A stretch of 64,000 nucleotides of DNA, from contig CM055095.1 of the NCBI GenBank assembly GCA_029204225.1, forward strand, positions 22,772,633 through 22,836,632, in the 5' to 3' direction. Positions 43,601 to 55,957 of this stretch are shown here, one piece after another. This DNA is from Diphasiastrum complanatum. Taxonomy: Eukaryota; Streptophyta; Lycopodiopsida; Lycopodiales; Lycopodiaceae. Each line of letters starts with the position of its first letter. Position 1 is the stretch's first letter. Position numbers and translations under genes: made by a program. The notes below the pieces were generated by a model, which ran no database searches, had not been told where the DNA came from, and saw only the letters and a program-made list of their open reading frames with translations.

Positions 43601-44061
43601 TATCCCCTTCCTCAAATGTGAAACGTCCTCATGAACATATCATCTTTATTTTGAGGAGTATTCGAGAAACATTCTTGTTCGTCAGATTTTCGTTGAGGCG
43701 AAAAGATATTTCTTCGTGTATTTCGTCCTTTAGATATTTCTTCATCTTAGAAAATATATGTCTTGCTGTTTCTTTTAACTGAATAGGTTGTTTTGAGTTG
43801 ATCTTTGAATTGCTAATGAAAACTGGAATCAAACTTCCAAACATCTTTAAACTTCAAAAAGTCAGCATCCTATACAGACATCACCATGACAAAGACACGA
43901 ATGAATTTTCAAGAATGATTCAGTTCTTCATATAACTTATGAGCAAGCTCCAAGTTCTGTTGAGCTTCGATCAAGAGCAAGTCTTCTTTCAATTTGGTAT
44001 AGTGGCCAACTGGTAAGTTGCTGAATTCTTCTATTGAGCTACTTCGACTGCTGGTGCAGCA

Positions 44062-44727
44062 TCAACTGAAATCGGAATAGGTATAGAAAGGATGCTGAAA
44101 AGATCTATTGGCTTGGGAAGTGGCATCCGCATCCGTCAAAAAAATTGCTTGGTTTGCATATTTACAAAACAACTTGAATGTTGTATCTCGGATCATAGAG
44201 ATTTTGTACCCCTTCGTGGGTATGAAACAGTTGCTTAAGAAGTGGGCAGCTTCATCCACCGAATCTTTGTTAGTTGAAAGTAGCTTCCTATCCAGAGGTA
44301 ATCCGAGAGCTGTGCAGAACAAGTTTTCAATGATAGTGAAGAATTGGACTCGTACGTGAACTTTGAAGTCCACCTTCGAAATTGAATGGATGGAGTTCAC
44401 GAATTCAGTACTGACTTCAGAGAGGATGATAGAGGGGTCCACTTTTAAATCACCCAACCTGCATCGATCCAAAAAGGACTGGATGGATGCCAGGTGGATT
44501 CCTGCGCGTGCTTTCCAAATGATATTAGAGCTCGAACCTGATGCAGAAGCCATTGTTCGAATGTTTAACGATAGCTTCGTAGATTGCAATAGTTCGCAAA
44601 AAGGTGCTTTGATCGCAAAGAGTGAGCGCAGGAAAGCATAAACTTCGCAGGTAGAAAGTGTAAAGAGAAAAAATGGAAAATAACTCTGATAAACAGTAGC
44701 GGTGTGGAAGGGATGATGATGTGGCAT
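44062..44727 (-). CDS. Gypsy B extra ORF
   Basis: A 221-codon frame. The likely start is the internal Met of MASASGSSSNIIW at about 44554, giving about 164 residues. It has a helical N-terminus (IHLASIQSFLDRCRLGDL) and the block FFTIIENLFCTALGLPLD shared with the Gypsy A extra ORF. It lies between integrase and the polypurine tract. Function unknown. Extra ORFs at this place mark Tat-type Gypsy elements. 43614-44061 is non-coding or eroded extra-ORF sequence. Confidence 0.65.
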   Translation of the reverse strand: MPHHHPFHTATVYQSYFPFFLFTLSTCEVYAFLRSLFAIKAPFCELLQSTKLSLNIRTMASASGSSSNIIWKARAGIHLASIQSFLDRCRLGDLKVDPSIILSEVSTEFVNSIHSISKVDFKVHVRVQFFTIIENLFCTALGLPLDRKLLSTNKDSVDEAAHFLSNCFIPTKGYKISMIRDTTFKLFCKYANQAIFLTDADATSQANRSFQHPFYTYSDFS

Positions 44728-44869
44728 GGTGACTTGACATCTGTCACTTCCATTTATGGAGGATGTGCATGGCTTAGTGTTTGAAACTATAATTTGCCAG
44801 ATCGATCTTTAATGAAGGAAGACCGTTTGTAAAAAGAAAGAAAAAATAAATTAAGAAAAAATAATATTT

Positions 44870-45345
44870 GTGAGCGTATACACATGTGAATAATGATGAT
44901 CACGTGGCCACGTCTTTAATGGAGAGATACAAAAAGTAGGTCGAGAGATAAGCTAGAAAGATTCTAGAAAGTTTTGCAAAATCTTTCTCGCAGGATCTTA
45001 AAAATGTATAGAAACTCACGAAAATTTCTCAAAAATTTTAGCAACATACTAGAAAATTTCTCAAAAAATTGGAAATAATGCTAGAAAAATTCTAGAAAAC
45101 GATTTACGAAAATTTGATTAACAATTTTAGTGTCGCGAAAAAAAAAAATCTCGAAAAATTCTCGAAAATACTTTTAAAATGATATTTGAAAGATTGAGAG
45201 AAGTCAAGAAAATTTCTCGAAAATTTCTAGAAAGAAAAAAAATAAAAGAAATGTTGCGAAAATTTTTTTAGACAAGCGAAAAGAAAATTCGCGATTATTT
45301 CTAGAAAAATACTAGAAAATAATAAGAATAAAAAAAAATTTCTGG
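44870..45345. promoter_or_regulatory. AT-rich spacer with six TTCNNGAA palindromes
   Basis: TTCTAGAA or TTCTCGAA occurs at 44962, 45090, 45159, 45214, 45225 and 45299, with many further GAAAA and TTTC half-sites. This is the core of plant heat-shock elements. The block is upstream of the Gypsy B extra ORF on its strand. It could be a promoter or simply a degenerate simple repeat. Confidence 0.4.
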
Positions 45346-45349
45346 TCAA

Positions 45350-45960
45350 AGGTAGTATTTCTTCAATCTGGACCCGTTAATACGTGTCGGTAATAGTTCA
45401 CCTTCAAGTGATTGAAGTTGCACAGAACCATTGTCAAACACCTCTATGACTTTATACGGTCCAAGCCATCGCATATGGAGTTTTCCAGGGAACTTTTGAT
45501 GGCGACTGTCATATATTAGTGCATAATCATCAACTTTAAGATCACATTTTTTTTATATGACTGTCATATTTCTTCTTTCTTTGTTTTTGGATTTCCTCCG
45601 TTAGTTTTTGTGAAGTCTCTCGAGCTTCAGCTAGTTCTTCAATATTAGTCAACCTTTCGTTTATTAATCCTGCATCTGTTCTTTGAGCTTGAATACAAAA
45701 GGTTTTCACCTCGAATTCAATTGGCAAGATAGGATGCATACCATATGTAAGGAAATATGGTGTCTGTTTTGTCGTGATTTTCTCTGTGTTGCGATAAGCC
45801 CAGAGAACTGATGGTAGTTTCTGATCCCAATCCGTTGCATGTGCAATAGTAATTTTAGTCAGGATCTTATATCAGATTCCATTAGCTCTTTCTGTCAACT
45901 CGTTTGCTTTTGGATTATATGGTGTAGTTTTTCTGTGTTTGATCAGGAAATAGGTTGTCA
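45350..45960 (-). pseudogene. Gypsy B integrase C-terminal fragment
   Basis: TTPYNPKANELTERANG near 45925 is the end of the integrase core with the catalytic Glu. It is followed by the conserved MHPILPIEFEVKTF, a charged helix, and GKLHMRWLGPYKVIEVFDNG, the GPY/F module. Stops and shifts interrupt it. It begins only about 10 bp from the primer site, so nearly all of gag-pol is deleted. Confidence 0.88.
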
Positions 45961-45969
45961 GCAACTATA

Positions 45970-45978
45970 TCGGCGCCA
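45970..45978 (-). other. Truncated primer binding site
   Basis: TCGGCGCCA on plus corresponds to the first bases of the tRNA-Asp site (TGGCGCCGA on minus). The rest is lost at the deletion that joins it to integrase. Confidence 0.65.
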
Positions 45979-45990
45979 AAAATTGGTATA

Positions 45991-47254
45991 TGTCGTACTA
46001 TACCAACAGGGTTAATATAGATTTTATAGTAAATAATGTCGTTCCCACAGAGGACAACATTAGAAAGTTATGTTTTTGGTACAATTATGACAAGTGGTTT
46101 CGAGTGTTATTCTGGTTGTCGACAGACATTAAAAAGTAACCAGTATTACTTATATTTGGGATGGGTAGTGTTAATAAATTCAGAACAACAATTTGGCCTC
46201 TACCGAATTGGATGAAGCGTGTTTTACAAATGAGATGTTATCAGAGTAGTACAACGGTACTACACTCTGGCTGATTAAGGTGTCAACAGAGAATCGAGAA
46301 TTATTCGATATATTCACAACTATGCAGACAATTAATTAATCGCGTTCACAAACTATTCGTTTCTAGACAGAAGTCCTCAACAACTGAAGTCCAACTTAAT
46401 GGTTAAAGAACACGAAGAGTTTTAGAATACGTTAGAAACTTATATCAATGCCAATCAAGAAGACAGATCAGAGACTTAATTCTTCAGGCAGGGACTGTCA
46501 TCTCATATGTATACATATAGCTTTAATCAATGATCGTGCTAGACTGTACCAAAGATAGTCGTTATTTGAGTGCCGAAAAGAAAGTATTCGTGACAGACGA
46601 ATAAGATAGTTTAAGTATAGTTCTTTAGAGCATGCTTTACGGAAACTCAGTAAACGACTGTAATACACTAGGGCGTCTGCCTGATCAGAGAGAAACTCAT
46701 GAAATGTGTCAAAGATTGTTAGCAGACTCCAGATCACTCACACTCAGCATTGCGGAGAACAGAGATAAGAGAGAATAACTCACAGAACTCTATTCACTTC
46801 TTCAATCTCTTACATAAGCATAAACTTTTCTCTCTCGATGATCGAGACTGAAGTGTGAGATCAATATATGTTCTACGGGGCGAACAAACACACCTCTAAA
46901 ATAACAGGTGCGTGGCTCCCGCGAAAGGGTCTAATTAACGATTAGACTGAGAATACATTCACCTATACCATAGGATGTATACTTAACTATGAGTTAAAGT
47001 TACTCTAGTTTATCATGTCTTTTCGTATCTAGTCGTTTACGTATGGACAACCTAGTAAAGGTTGTCCAAGACAATGTCTTTTCCTTTAAAAGGTCTTGCC
47101 CTTAATTACAAGGCAAGTACTTAGGAGATATATTCCCGAAAAATGACTTAGGCCTCTTCATGATTTATACTTATCCAGTTCATATCTTCATTTTTGAGTA
47201 TCTCATGCCATATTTATGTTGATATTTAATATTTAACATTTTTGTGACATCACA
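45991..47254 (-). repeat. 5' LTR of Gypsy B
   Basis: 1264 bp, TG to CA (TGTGATGTC to GTACGACA on the minus strand). Its two parts are found separately at 43341-43600 and, inverted, at 18826-19821. Confidence 0.9.
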
Positions 47255-47834
47255 ATAAACTTCTCCATCATGTTAGAACTAGGGACCAAATGGAATTTAA
47301 GCCTCAAGCTTTCGTCAAATGTCAGCCTCAATCCTACTTCAAATGTTCACAAATGGGCATTGAAGCTTATGTAAGAAGCTATGTGCCAAAATATGCAAAA
47401 TCCAACTCTAGGTCAAGTGCCAAGTTGGAGGCCTACTTGTGACACCCAAATTTTGGCCCTTTGACATTTGAACTTCTAAAAGGAGCTCAAAATTTGACAT
47501 TGCACAAGACTCATTTCGTATTGGTGAGGACTTCTTCATGAGGTCTCGATAGTTGGTTTTGATTTATGGCTAACATTGATGGAGGAAGGTGATGGCTTAG
47601 GTTTGGTCTAGATTCATTGTTACTTGATGAACTGATATGAGCCTCTATAAGCATATAAAGAACTTATTTGTCATTCTTGATCAGTCTCTTTCAAATAAAA
47701 ATTCAAGGACCTCTTTGGTTTAATAAAGATTTCATTTTCAATTGTGACTAGTTTCCTTTCTATCTTTGTAGGTACTTGGATGATCTAGTATGAACATAAC
47801 CCTATGAATTATTGTCATACTTCAAATATGATTA

Positions 47835-47955
47835 ATCTTGAGGTTCTGTACACTTTCTAAGTCTATTTGTACCAATCTCATTCAATTCTTTTTTTATCTT
47901 GAGGTTCTTTACACTTTCTAAGTCAATTGGTATCAATCTCATTCAACTTTCTTAG
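47835..47955. repeat. 61-bp tandem duplication
   Basis: ATCTTGAGGTTCT then ACACTTTCTAAGTC and AATCTCATTCAA occur twice, starting at 47835 and 47896, with a few differences. Confidence 0.85.
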
Positions 47956-49926
47956 CATTCTAGGTTGTGATCAATCATCATAGTGGCTACATTTTGGGTC
48001 CTCACATTTAGTTTAGGTGTAGCTCTCTACTATGGAGAGGGCTCTAGTATCAACTAAGATACTATAACATGGGTAATCCAATCCATTGAAATACCTCCAA
48101 AATATGTAAACATTCTTGCCACCATGGGACATGTCTTTCTGATGATAGATGACAAGCTCATAGATGGGATCGAGGATGAGATATCATAGATATGTCTACC
48201 ATAATATGGTCATGAGCATATTCCAATAATGACTAGCATATGTCTTAACTATTAAAGTTGCCACTTAGGAGGTGACTTCAACAAAGTTGAGTGACATCAT
48301 GAGCATTATTCCATAAGAAGAATTTTAAGATTTGATTCCACTTGAATGGTTGGAAAGAGACATAAAGACAAAGCCCATCCTGTAAGTCTCCTTATGTTGA
48401 ATTATAGGCATATTGCCAACTTGCTACTGCCATAACATTTGTGGGCCCATCCTAATTCAAGGGTGGTGGTGGCTATGTGGATTAGGGACATATTTTTCTT
48501 TTATCCAACAAGCTCCTATCACACTTGTATGAGGGCACAAATGTGACTAGCATGTAGTGTGATTGACAATACATTCTCCGCATGAAAAACCAACATTCCA
48601 AACATTGCTCTTTGGCTAGAATTTAGATATTCTATCTAGGAGCTCAAGGTCTAGGAAGAGAATATTCAAATAACCAATCTATATTCAACATAGTGAAAAG
48701 AGAGAGTGATGTATTACTACTCGAAGAAACAAAATGATGACTTTACTTCTTAAATAACATAGTTAATTGTATATATCTTATAAATTCACTAATGCATAGT
48801 GATATGCACCTTGTTCCAAGATCCCCTTCTGAGTGATCGTTAACATAAACTAGATTGTGGTCTCTTGCCACATTTGGGTAGTGAGTTGAACTTGAGACTA
48901 GCGGATATTGCTTGGTATGGGCTTAGAAGGAACATCCTTGTTGCATAGAGATTGAACTTTTGTACTCTTGGAGGTACGCTTGTTGTTACTTGGAAGATTG
49001 TTATTGGAGATCATGTTCTCTTACTTTTGAGCTCACCTCAAGTTTGACTCAGTTTGAGCCATGCTTGAAAAAATGAATGCACCTTGTAGCTTTCAACTCA
49101 AGCATTACTTCATCGTACTCTCAGTAGTAATTGCTTATCTTATATGTATTGTAGATTGAACTTAATCCGAATGAAAATTTTATAGGTTGCTCTAGCAAGA
49201 GTCATGATTGAGTTTCTTAACATAGCCTAGTTGGATAAGCCCAATTATTGGGTCCATTAATACCCATGCATTAATCTCAACTTGTGTGTTGTTGAAAGGG
49301 ACATTTTAAGTCCATGCTTTCCAAGTAAGCTAGGCCAATACATGGATTTAAAATGTAAACACTTTACAATCTACAAAGCACATATCATTGAAAAATATAA
49401 AGAGTGATGATTTGTGTTCACATAACTATTTCTCCTTTATTTATTTTTCCTTTCCAATTATTTATTCCCCTTTTTAATAAGTTTTATGATTGGTATGCTT
49501 ATAAAAATGGAAGGCATAGTTTCACATAATTATTACCCAATTTCTCTACTAGTCTAAACAAGCATCCTTGTCATTGGCATACCATTGTCTTCACAAAAAG
49601 TTATGCAACATCGTTAGTTACACTTAGGGGTAAGATTAAAAACATGAATATAAAACAAGTCTAGTAATAGATTTGATCAAGGATTATTGAAGGACAAATA
49701 TTAGGGGCAAGATAGAGGCAAGGAATGTAGGTCCTTGAGCACATTTTGGGAATACATTCAATCGATTCACATGGAAGAATGACCTAGAAGATGTAAAGCA
49801 AAACATGGACCAATGTAGTTTCACATAAAAGGTGATGGCCCAAATACTCTCTTCTCATGGTTGAGGCCAACTTTGGGAGTTTCCCCAAAGTTTCAAGAAT
49901 GGACGCTAATATGAGGTAAGTCCTCT

Positions 49927-50022
49927 TGTAGGAGGTGCCTATGCTTGTTCATTTATCACTTGACACCACAATATTGTAGGAGGTGCCTATGCTTATTCAT
50001 TTATCACTTGACACCACAATGC
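49927..50022. repeat. 48-bp tandem duplication
   Basis: TGTAGGAGGTGCCTATGCTT then CATTTATCACTTGACACCAC occurs at 49927 and 49975, nearly identical, so the duplication is fairly recent. Confidence 0.9.
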
Positions 50023-53000
50023 TCAGTCCAATGGGATACAATATTGCTCTATCTAAATCCAAGCTGAGGCCACTGACAATTAACTCTATCCTTGTGTAAA
50101 AGCCATGCACTCCTAAGGAAGGAAGTGTTGAGATATGATATTTGGGGCTTGCCAATGTATCAATCACATGATGTCTTTATTAAACCTAATCCTCATCACA
50201 CTATGTTTGGTTGTAGATTTACTAAGAATTTTTTGCTGTAAAGTAGGACTTGTGTTAGTATATTCTTTGTTGGAATTCAACTCAATATGTCAAATGACAT
50301 AAATCATATATTACATGAAGCTATCTTGTATAACACATTTAGAACTTGCCCAATCCTTTATCAAGCTAGCATGTAGCTTAATTGTAGGCATGCACCCAAC
50401 ATTACAACCATAGAGAAATTATTTATGGTCAATTATATCTTTCTTTCTTTTTTCTCGAGTGGTCATTTCGTTGACTTCATGCAATTTACGTGTAGAAGTG
50501 TAATGGTTTTAAGGTAAAGTAATGATTGCATAACTAATTTTTCATCATGATCAGTATATTGTAGGTTGTCATTTAAAAAAAAAAACAAGTGCAGATATGG
50601 ATTGTTGAATAAATAATCTCATGTTTGAATTAAAGAAGTATAAAAGAGTGAAGAATGAAGGAGTGTCTCTATTGAGGGTGAAGATGGCCCACACCTTGCA
50701 CTTATGCTTCTTGGTTTTAATAAATGCTTCTTGGTTTACACCTTGCACTTATGACAATACATCGAGCATCAAGGGTTGGCTATTAGTCTTAGATTTAAAA
50801 AAGTCGGTGTATGTTTTGAAGTTCTAGAATGTAACATAGATGAAATTCTAGACTCAAGGTATATTCATTATGAAGTTTTCTTTCTATTTGATTGAAACTC
50901 AAAATCGAAACAAATGTCTTCCTTCACTTCCTTGGAATGACAAAGAAGAATGGTATTTAATTATGTCAAGGATGTATCAATGGAGACCTAGACCCAAATC
51001 CATTTGTATGATCATAATGGGATACCTCAAAGTGTTTGTGCTCCAAGACTCTCTCCCACTCAACACCTTTTCTATATCTGTGGCATTTGTCTATGATACA
51101 ATAGTTGATACACCCTAAACCCAAGTTTATCATTCTTCAATTTAAAGTGAACAAGGGCACTTCACTCATATTGGTCACAAAAAGAAAAAACCATGAAACT
51201 CCATTCTTCAATTTACACTTTTGAGTTGCTTGATTGAAGTTTTAAAATGGTCTAAAAATGTATGTTATCATCAAAATGCCTACAACCTCTTCAAGCATAT
51301 TATTTTGGCAATTGGAAATAATGTTATCACTCAACTTGCATAATTTTATAGCTTACTTCAGAAATTACTACCACATTGCCCACCATAAGGATCCATTGAA
51401 GGGTTTACATCAATTGAAGTTTGCTCTATTGTAAAAGGCCAAAGCATTGAGCCTAGAATCTAATCGCTTGCGCAAAAGCTAGAATATATGTTTGAAAAGT
51501 AGTAAAACAAAATTAGTTTGTGAAGTGTAGCTATTAAGCTACAATGATCTACATCAAAGCTTGTTGGTGAAAGAAAACAAGTTGGTTACAAAAGTATTTG
51601 GCAACAATATAAACTTTAAGTAGAACTTTGCTTGTCATGCATGAAGTAACAGGGAGTGAAGAATGTCAACTTATAACATTTGAATCTAATGTATCCATAT
51701 ACTCCAAATGTTTGCCATCTTGCACGAGTTTCTAAATGCAAACTTTATGTCAACGTCGAGAAGATCAACGTGTAGATTCGCTTGTAGAGAATTCTAGGAA
51801 GAGAAGTACAAGAGAAAAATCAATCTTTGAGTGATTGCAACAAGTCAACATGGCAATGATAAAATCAATAAAGGAACAACTCACTAGCAACCATCTGTAA
51901 AGGGTAAAGTTTATGTGATATAGCAAAACTTTTCATTGAGAGGTTGTTAGTGAGTTGATATTTGATATGCACAAAGCTCTAAACTTAACGTGGAAAATAG
52001 ACCCAATGGTTTTCCATCTAGTTTCCTGATCTCAAAAGGGATAATTTTCATTCCAATTTTGCTAACAAAAAGCTAAAAAAAGTACTATTGAAAGAAATGA
52101 GACAAGTACTTGTATACATAAATGAGCTATGAGTAGGTTTTGGGTGATTCTTGTCCCACATGTTGAGCTCAAGTTTAGAGATTTTAAAATTCAAAATTTC
52201 TTGACATATTCTATCATTGAGGTGGAGTTTGTATGGGATGATGTTGAGGCTCTTGGTTGACTTTTTCAGTGGGGTTTGAGTAGCCATCTTGACTTCTTCA
52301 ACTATATACAAACTTCTTTTGTTGAGAGATTTGGCAAGTCTAGTCTTCATACATGCATGAAAAGGGAGCTAAGGCCAATGAGTTTAGAGAACCAAAAGGG
52401 GATCCTTAAACATGATTCCAGGAGAAAAGAGAAGCAAACTCCAAAAATGATTTGACAAGATTTTGAAGGTTGTATGGACCTTGAAGGGCAAAATGATCAC
52501 TATGAGTAAAAATACTGGAGAAAAAAATCCATATGACTCAGAGAGTAAGTAAGTGTGCCATTCTTTAATAAGGACAATAGAATCAAGTGCCAAGGCTTCT
52601 CAAAAATTTCTAGCTGAGGCTAAAAAGCTCCATGTAAATGAGCAATATATTCTTCAAGTATGAAAAGAGACTACCAAGTACACAATATTGAATAGGTGTA
52701 GACACTATTTGTCAAAATGAAAAAGCACATTTAGTGCTTCACACCAAAAACCAATGAACTTTTGAAAAGTTAATTGCTAAGGTTGTAAAAGCAACAGATA
52801 CTACAAGATAAAAACCATGACGGGAGTCATACTATGTCCAATAATGGTAGTCTAAGTTAGAAAACAAGCAACAAAAGAAGAATCCGACTTATTGATCTTT
52901 TATCAAATGCATCAAAAGGTCAGCTAGCTCTATGCTTAGGAGGTGGAGAGACTCTAAAAAGACCGCCTAGAAGCTCTCTATATTCAAATAGAATCAATAG

Positions 53001-53444
53001 ATTTGGATTACAAAGAAGCATCGCAAAGCACAAACATGCCAGTTCTAACTTGAGAGCCTTGACAAGGGTAGTGCGATAATGCAAGAGAAGTCCTTAACAC
53101 AATCGCAAAGATGGCATCACGTAAAGCTTAGATGGCTATGAACAACATTCAAATAGAAATCTCCTTCAAAGAATGATTAATCATATCATAATTAATCAAT
53201 GGTCAAATCCCTAAAAGTGACAACAAGGATTTCTCTCACTAAGAGGTCAATTAGTTCAATAAAGAAAGAGTAAAAAATTAATGTCCCTAATTCCTATTGA
53301 TAGTCTTCTGGAGAATCGTAAATGAACCTTCCAATAAATCATGAAACTCCAATTGCATAATTTGAAAACCAAGAGTGGTGTCACCTTTTGTGGAAAAAAA
53401 TGCACCACCTAAAAACGTATAGTTCCCTTACGTGAGGCATAAAA

Positions 53445-54709
53445 TCAATTCAAAGAACATGCAGAAAATCAAACTGGTAAAAGAATTAAAGCACTGAGGT
53501 CTGACAGGGGGGTGAATATATCTCTACCGAAACAATACATTACCTCCTATTCACCTCAGTCGAATGGTGAAAGAATAGAATCTTAGTTGAATTGACAAAG
53601 TACATGTTATCACATGCGACACTTCTAAAGTCCTTCTGGGCTAAAGCTGTTTCCACTGCAACTTGTATTTAGAACAGATGTCCTACTAAAGGTCTCTTAG
53701 ACAAAGCACCATACGAAGTTTGGACAGGCTCCAAACCCTCTCTATTGAACTTACGAGTTTTTGGATGTATCGCTTATGCGCAAATTCTACATGATCTCAA
53801 GAAAAAGCTTGACTTCCAGAGTATCAAGTCTATTTTCATCAGCTACACTACTTCAATAAAGCTTTTGAAGTTGTATGACCCTATCGAGTCGAAGATATTC
53901 AGTAGTTGAGATGTCATCTTCATTGTAGATTAGTTTATTGATCTCAAAGGTAAAGACAAAGCTCATATAGTTGAACTACTAGATTTTTCCGGAACATCAA
54001 ACTTCCAAGTTCCAAATTCAACTAATCCTATTGAAGATCCAAGCTCGTTTACTCCCGAAGAACAACTTATCAACATCGAATCCGAAGATGATGATGTTGT
54101 AGTTCAGCAACTACAGCATGATGAAGATCAACTTTGATCATCAGCCAGAAGATCGACAAGAGTCAGCAGACCACGTAATAGGTATATCGATGAGTCTACA
54201 ATTTACCTTGTTCAAGAGCTGATGATTGTTGAAGAGGTACTCAGTTAGCCTGATTTCGATATCTGGAAAGAAGCTATGGATAAAGAGTATTCATCTCTTA
54301 TCAAGAACCAAACTTGGACAATCGACAGATGAAAGTATTGATCGAAGAAAGGCTCAACCTATAGCCAGATGATTCTCTCAAGTACAGAACGTCGATTACA
54401 TTGAGACCTTCAGTCTAGTAGTTAAACATTCTTCTACCAGACTTCTATTGTCATTTGTTGTTGCAACAGATTTGGAAATACATCAAATGGATGTACAGAC
54501 AACATATCTTAGGGCATTTACATGGTGCAACCTGAAGGTTACAATATTGAAGGTAAACACAATCATGTGTGTAAATTCCATAAAGCACTTTATGGCTTGA
54601 AGCAATCTGCTCGAGCATGGTTTCAAAGGATCAATATTTTTCTTATTGATCACGGCTACACACCAAGCTCTTCAGATTCGAATGTCTACTTCTAAGTCAA
54701 TGCAAATGT
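53445..54709 (+). pseudogene. Copia D integrase to RT, left part
   Basis: Reads KRIKALRSDRG and SPQSNGERIE (integrase core), LNLRVFGCIAYAQ and the linker (RRSTRVSRPRNRY), the RT start WKEAMDKEYSSLIKNQTW, and SARAWFQRINIFLIDHGY. Several frames and stops. It ends inside RT at 54709, where the gag-only element is inserted. The element is truncated at its 5' side near 53445 and no 5' LTR was seen. Confidence 0.88.
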
Positions 54710-54896
54710 TGTGTCATCGATGTAGAATAGGGGTCCGTCGCTAAGAGCGGCAACCTCACCTTCACTTGCATAGAAAGAAGAGAGAGGGAGAGGAGAGAGA
54801 GGAGAAAGAGAGTGGAGAGAGGGAGAGAGAGAATGCCTAGGTTGAGAAAGGCTTTGGGGGCTCGAGCGCCTACCCAAAACTATTCTATCCCAATGT

Positions 54897-55080
<184 letters not shown>

Positions 55081-55134
55081 ATTAGAATGAGAATGGAAGA
55101 TGATACAATACAAAGAAAATGACTCCCTCTTATA

Positions 55135-55328
<194 letters not shown>

Positions 55329-55957
55329 TTTTATTAGAATGAGAATGGAAGATGATACAATACAAAGAAAATGACTCCCTCTTATAGATTTTAGAGGTGA
55401 GCCTCCTTTACTCTCATTGGCCACTTCATTGGGGCAAGGATTCTAATCCAAGCCTTTAAAATAAACACAACTTAAATCTATTGGTGCTAAGAAAGCACAA
55501 GGGCACTCACATGATTCATGTGAGTTTTAAGTTGGGCCCTTTTAGCTTTTTTATTTGCAACTTGACTTAGGGCCTCTAATGTCATTTTAGAGTTTTAAGC
55601 CCCTAGTCTCTTATTCCTAGGAATCACAACTTGCTACTTGTGCTCATTGGTGGCTGGGCTTATACACACAGGATGTCAATGCCTTGCACTTATTATTCTA
55701 CTGTATTGTGGCAGGGCCCACTAGGCAAGGCTTGGCCAACAATATTTTAAGTGGTGGGACCCACTTATTTATTTGTATACATGAAATACCCACAACAGGG
55801 TCCACGACCCAAAGTAGTGCCGGTCCCTCGGCACTAGGCTGCAATTGTCGTGAAGGGCGTTGTTGTCGGTTCTTTTATTGTTGGGACATGGTGCTTCAGG
55901 AAAAGCATGGATAGAATTCACTTACGTAAATCCTGAGGCTTTATTAGATGATGGCGA

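Larger units (their letters stand above)
43341..47254 (-). mobile_element. Gypsy B, internally deleted, 3' LTR split by inversion
   Basis: Minus strand: full 5' LTR (47254-45991), partial primer site, then directly the last part of integrase, an AT-rich spacer, an extra ORF, polypurine tract and the first 260 bp of the 3' LTR (43600-43341). Gag, protease, RT and RNase H are deleted. The rest of the 3' LTR is at 18826-19821. Target duplication ATAAA at 47255-47259 and, inverted, 19822-19826. Confidence 0.88.
47255..53444. other. Long AT-rich stretch without recognisable genes
   Basis: Only short ORFs (up to about 100 codons, for example 50621-50827, 50870-51118 and 52048-52350 on minus) with no domain, conserved motif or supporting context. 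It probably consists of very old decayed elements. Two small tandem duplications lie at 47835 and 49927. Confidence 0.5.

Noticed and set aside
43341-47254. Treating the 260-bp direct repeats (43341-43600, 46994-47254) as complete LTRs
   Set aside because: The primer site lies at 45970-45978, next to a 1264-bp LTR, and the missing 1 kb of the other LTR is found inverted at 18826.
50621-51118. Two short plus-strand ORFs as genes
   Set aside because: No domain, no homology recognised, no splice or promoter context in a 6-kb AT-rich stretch.
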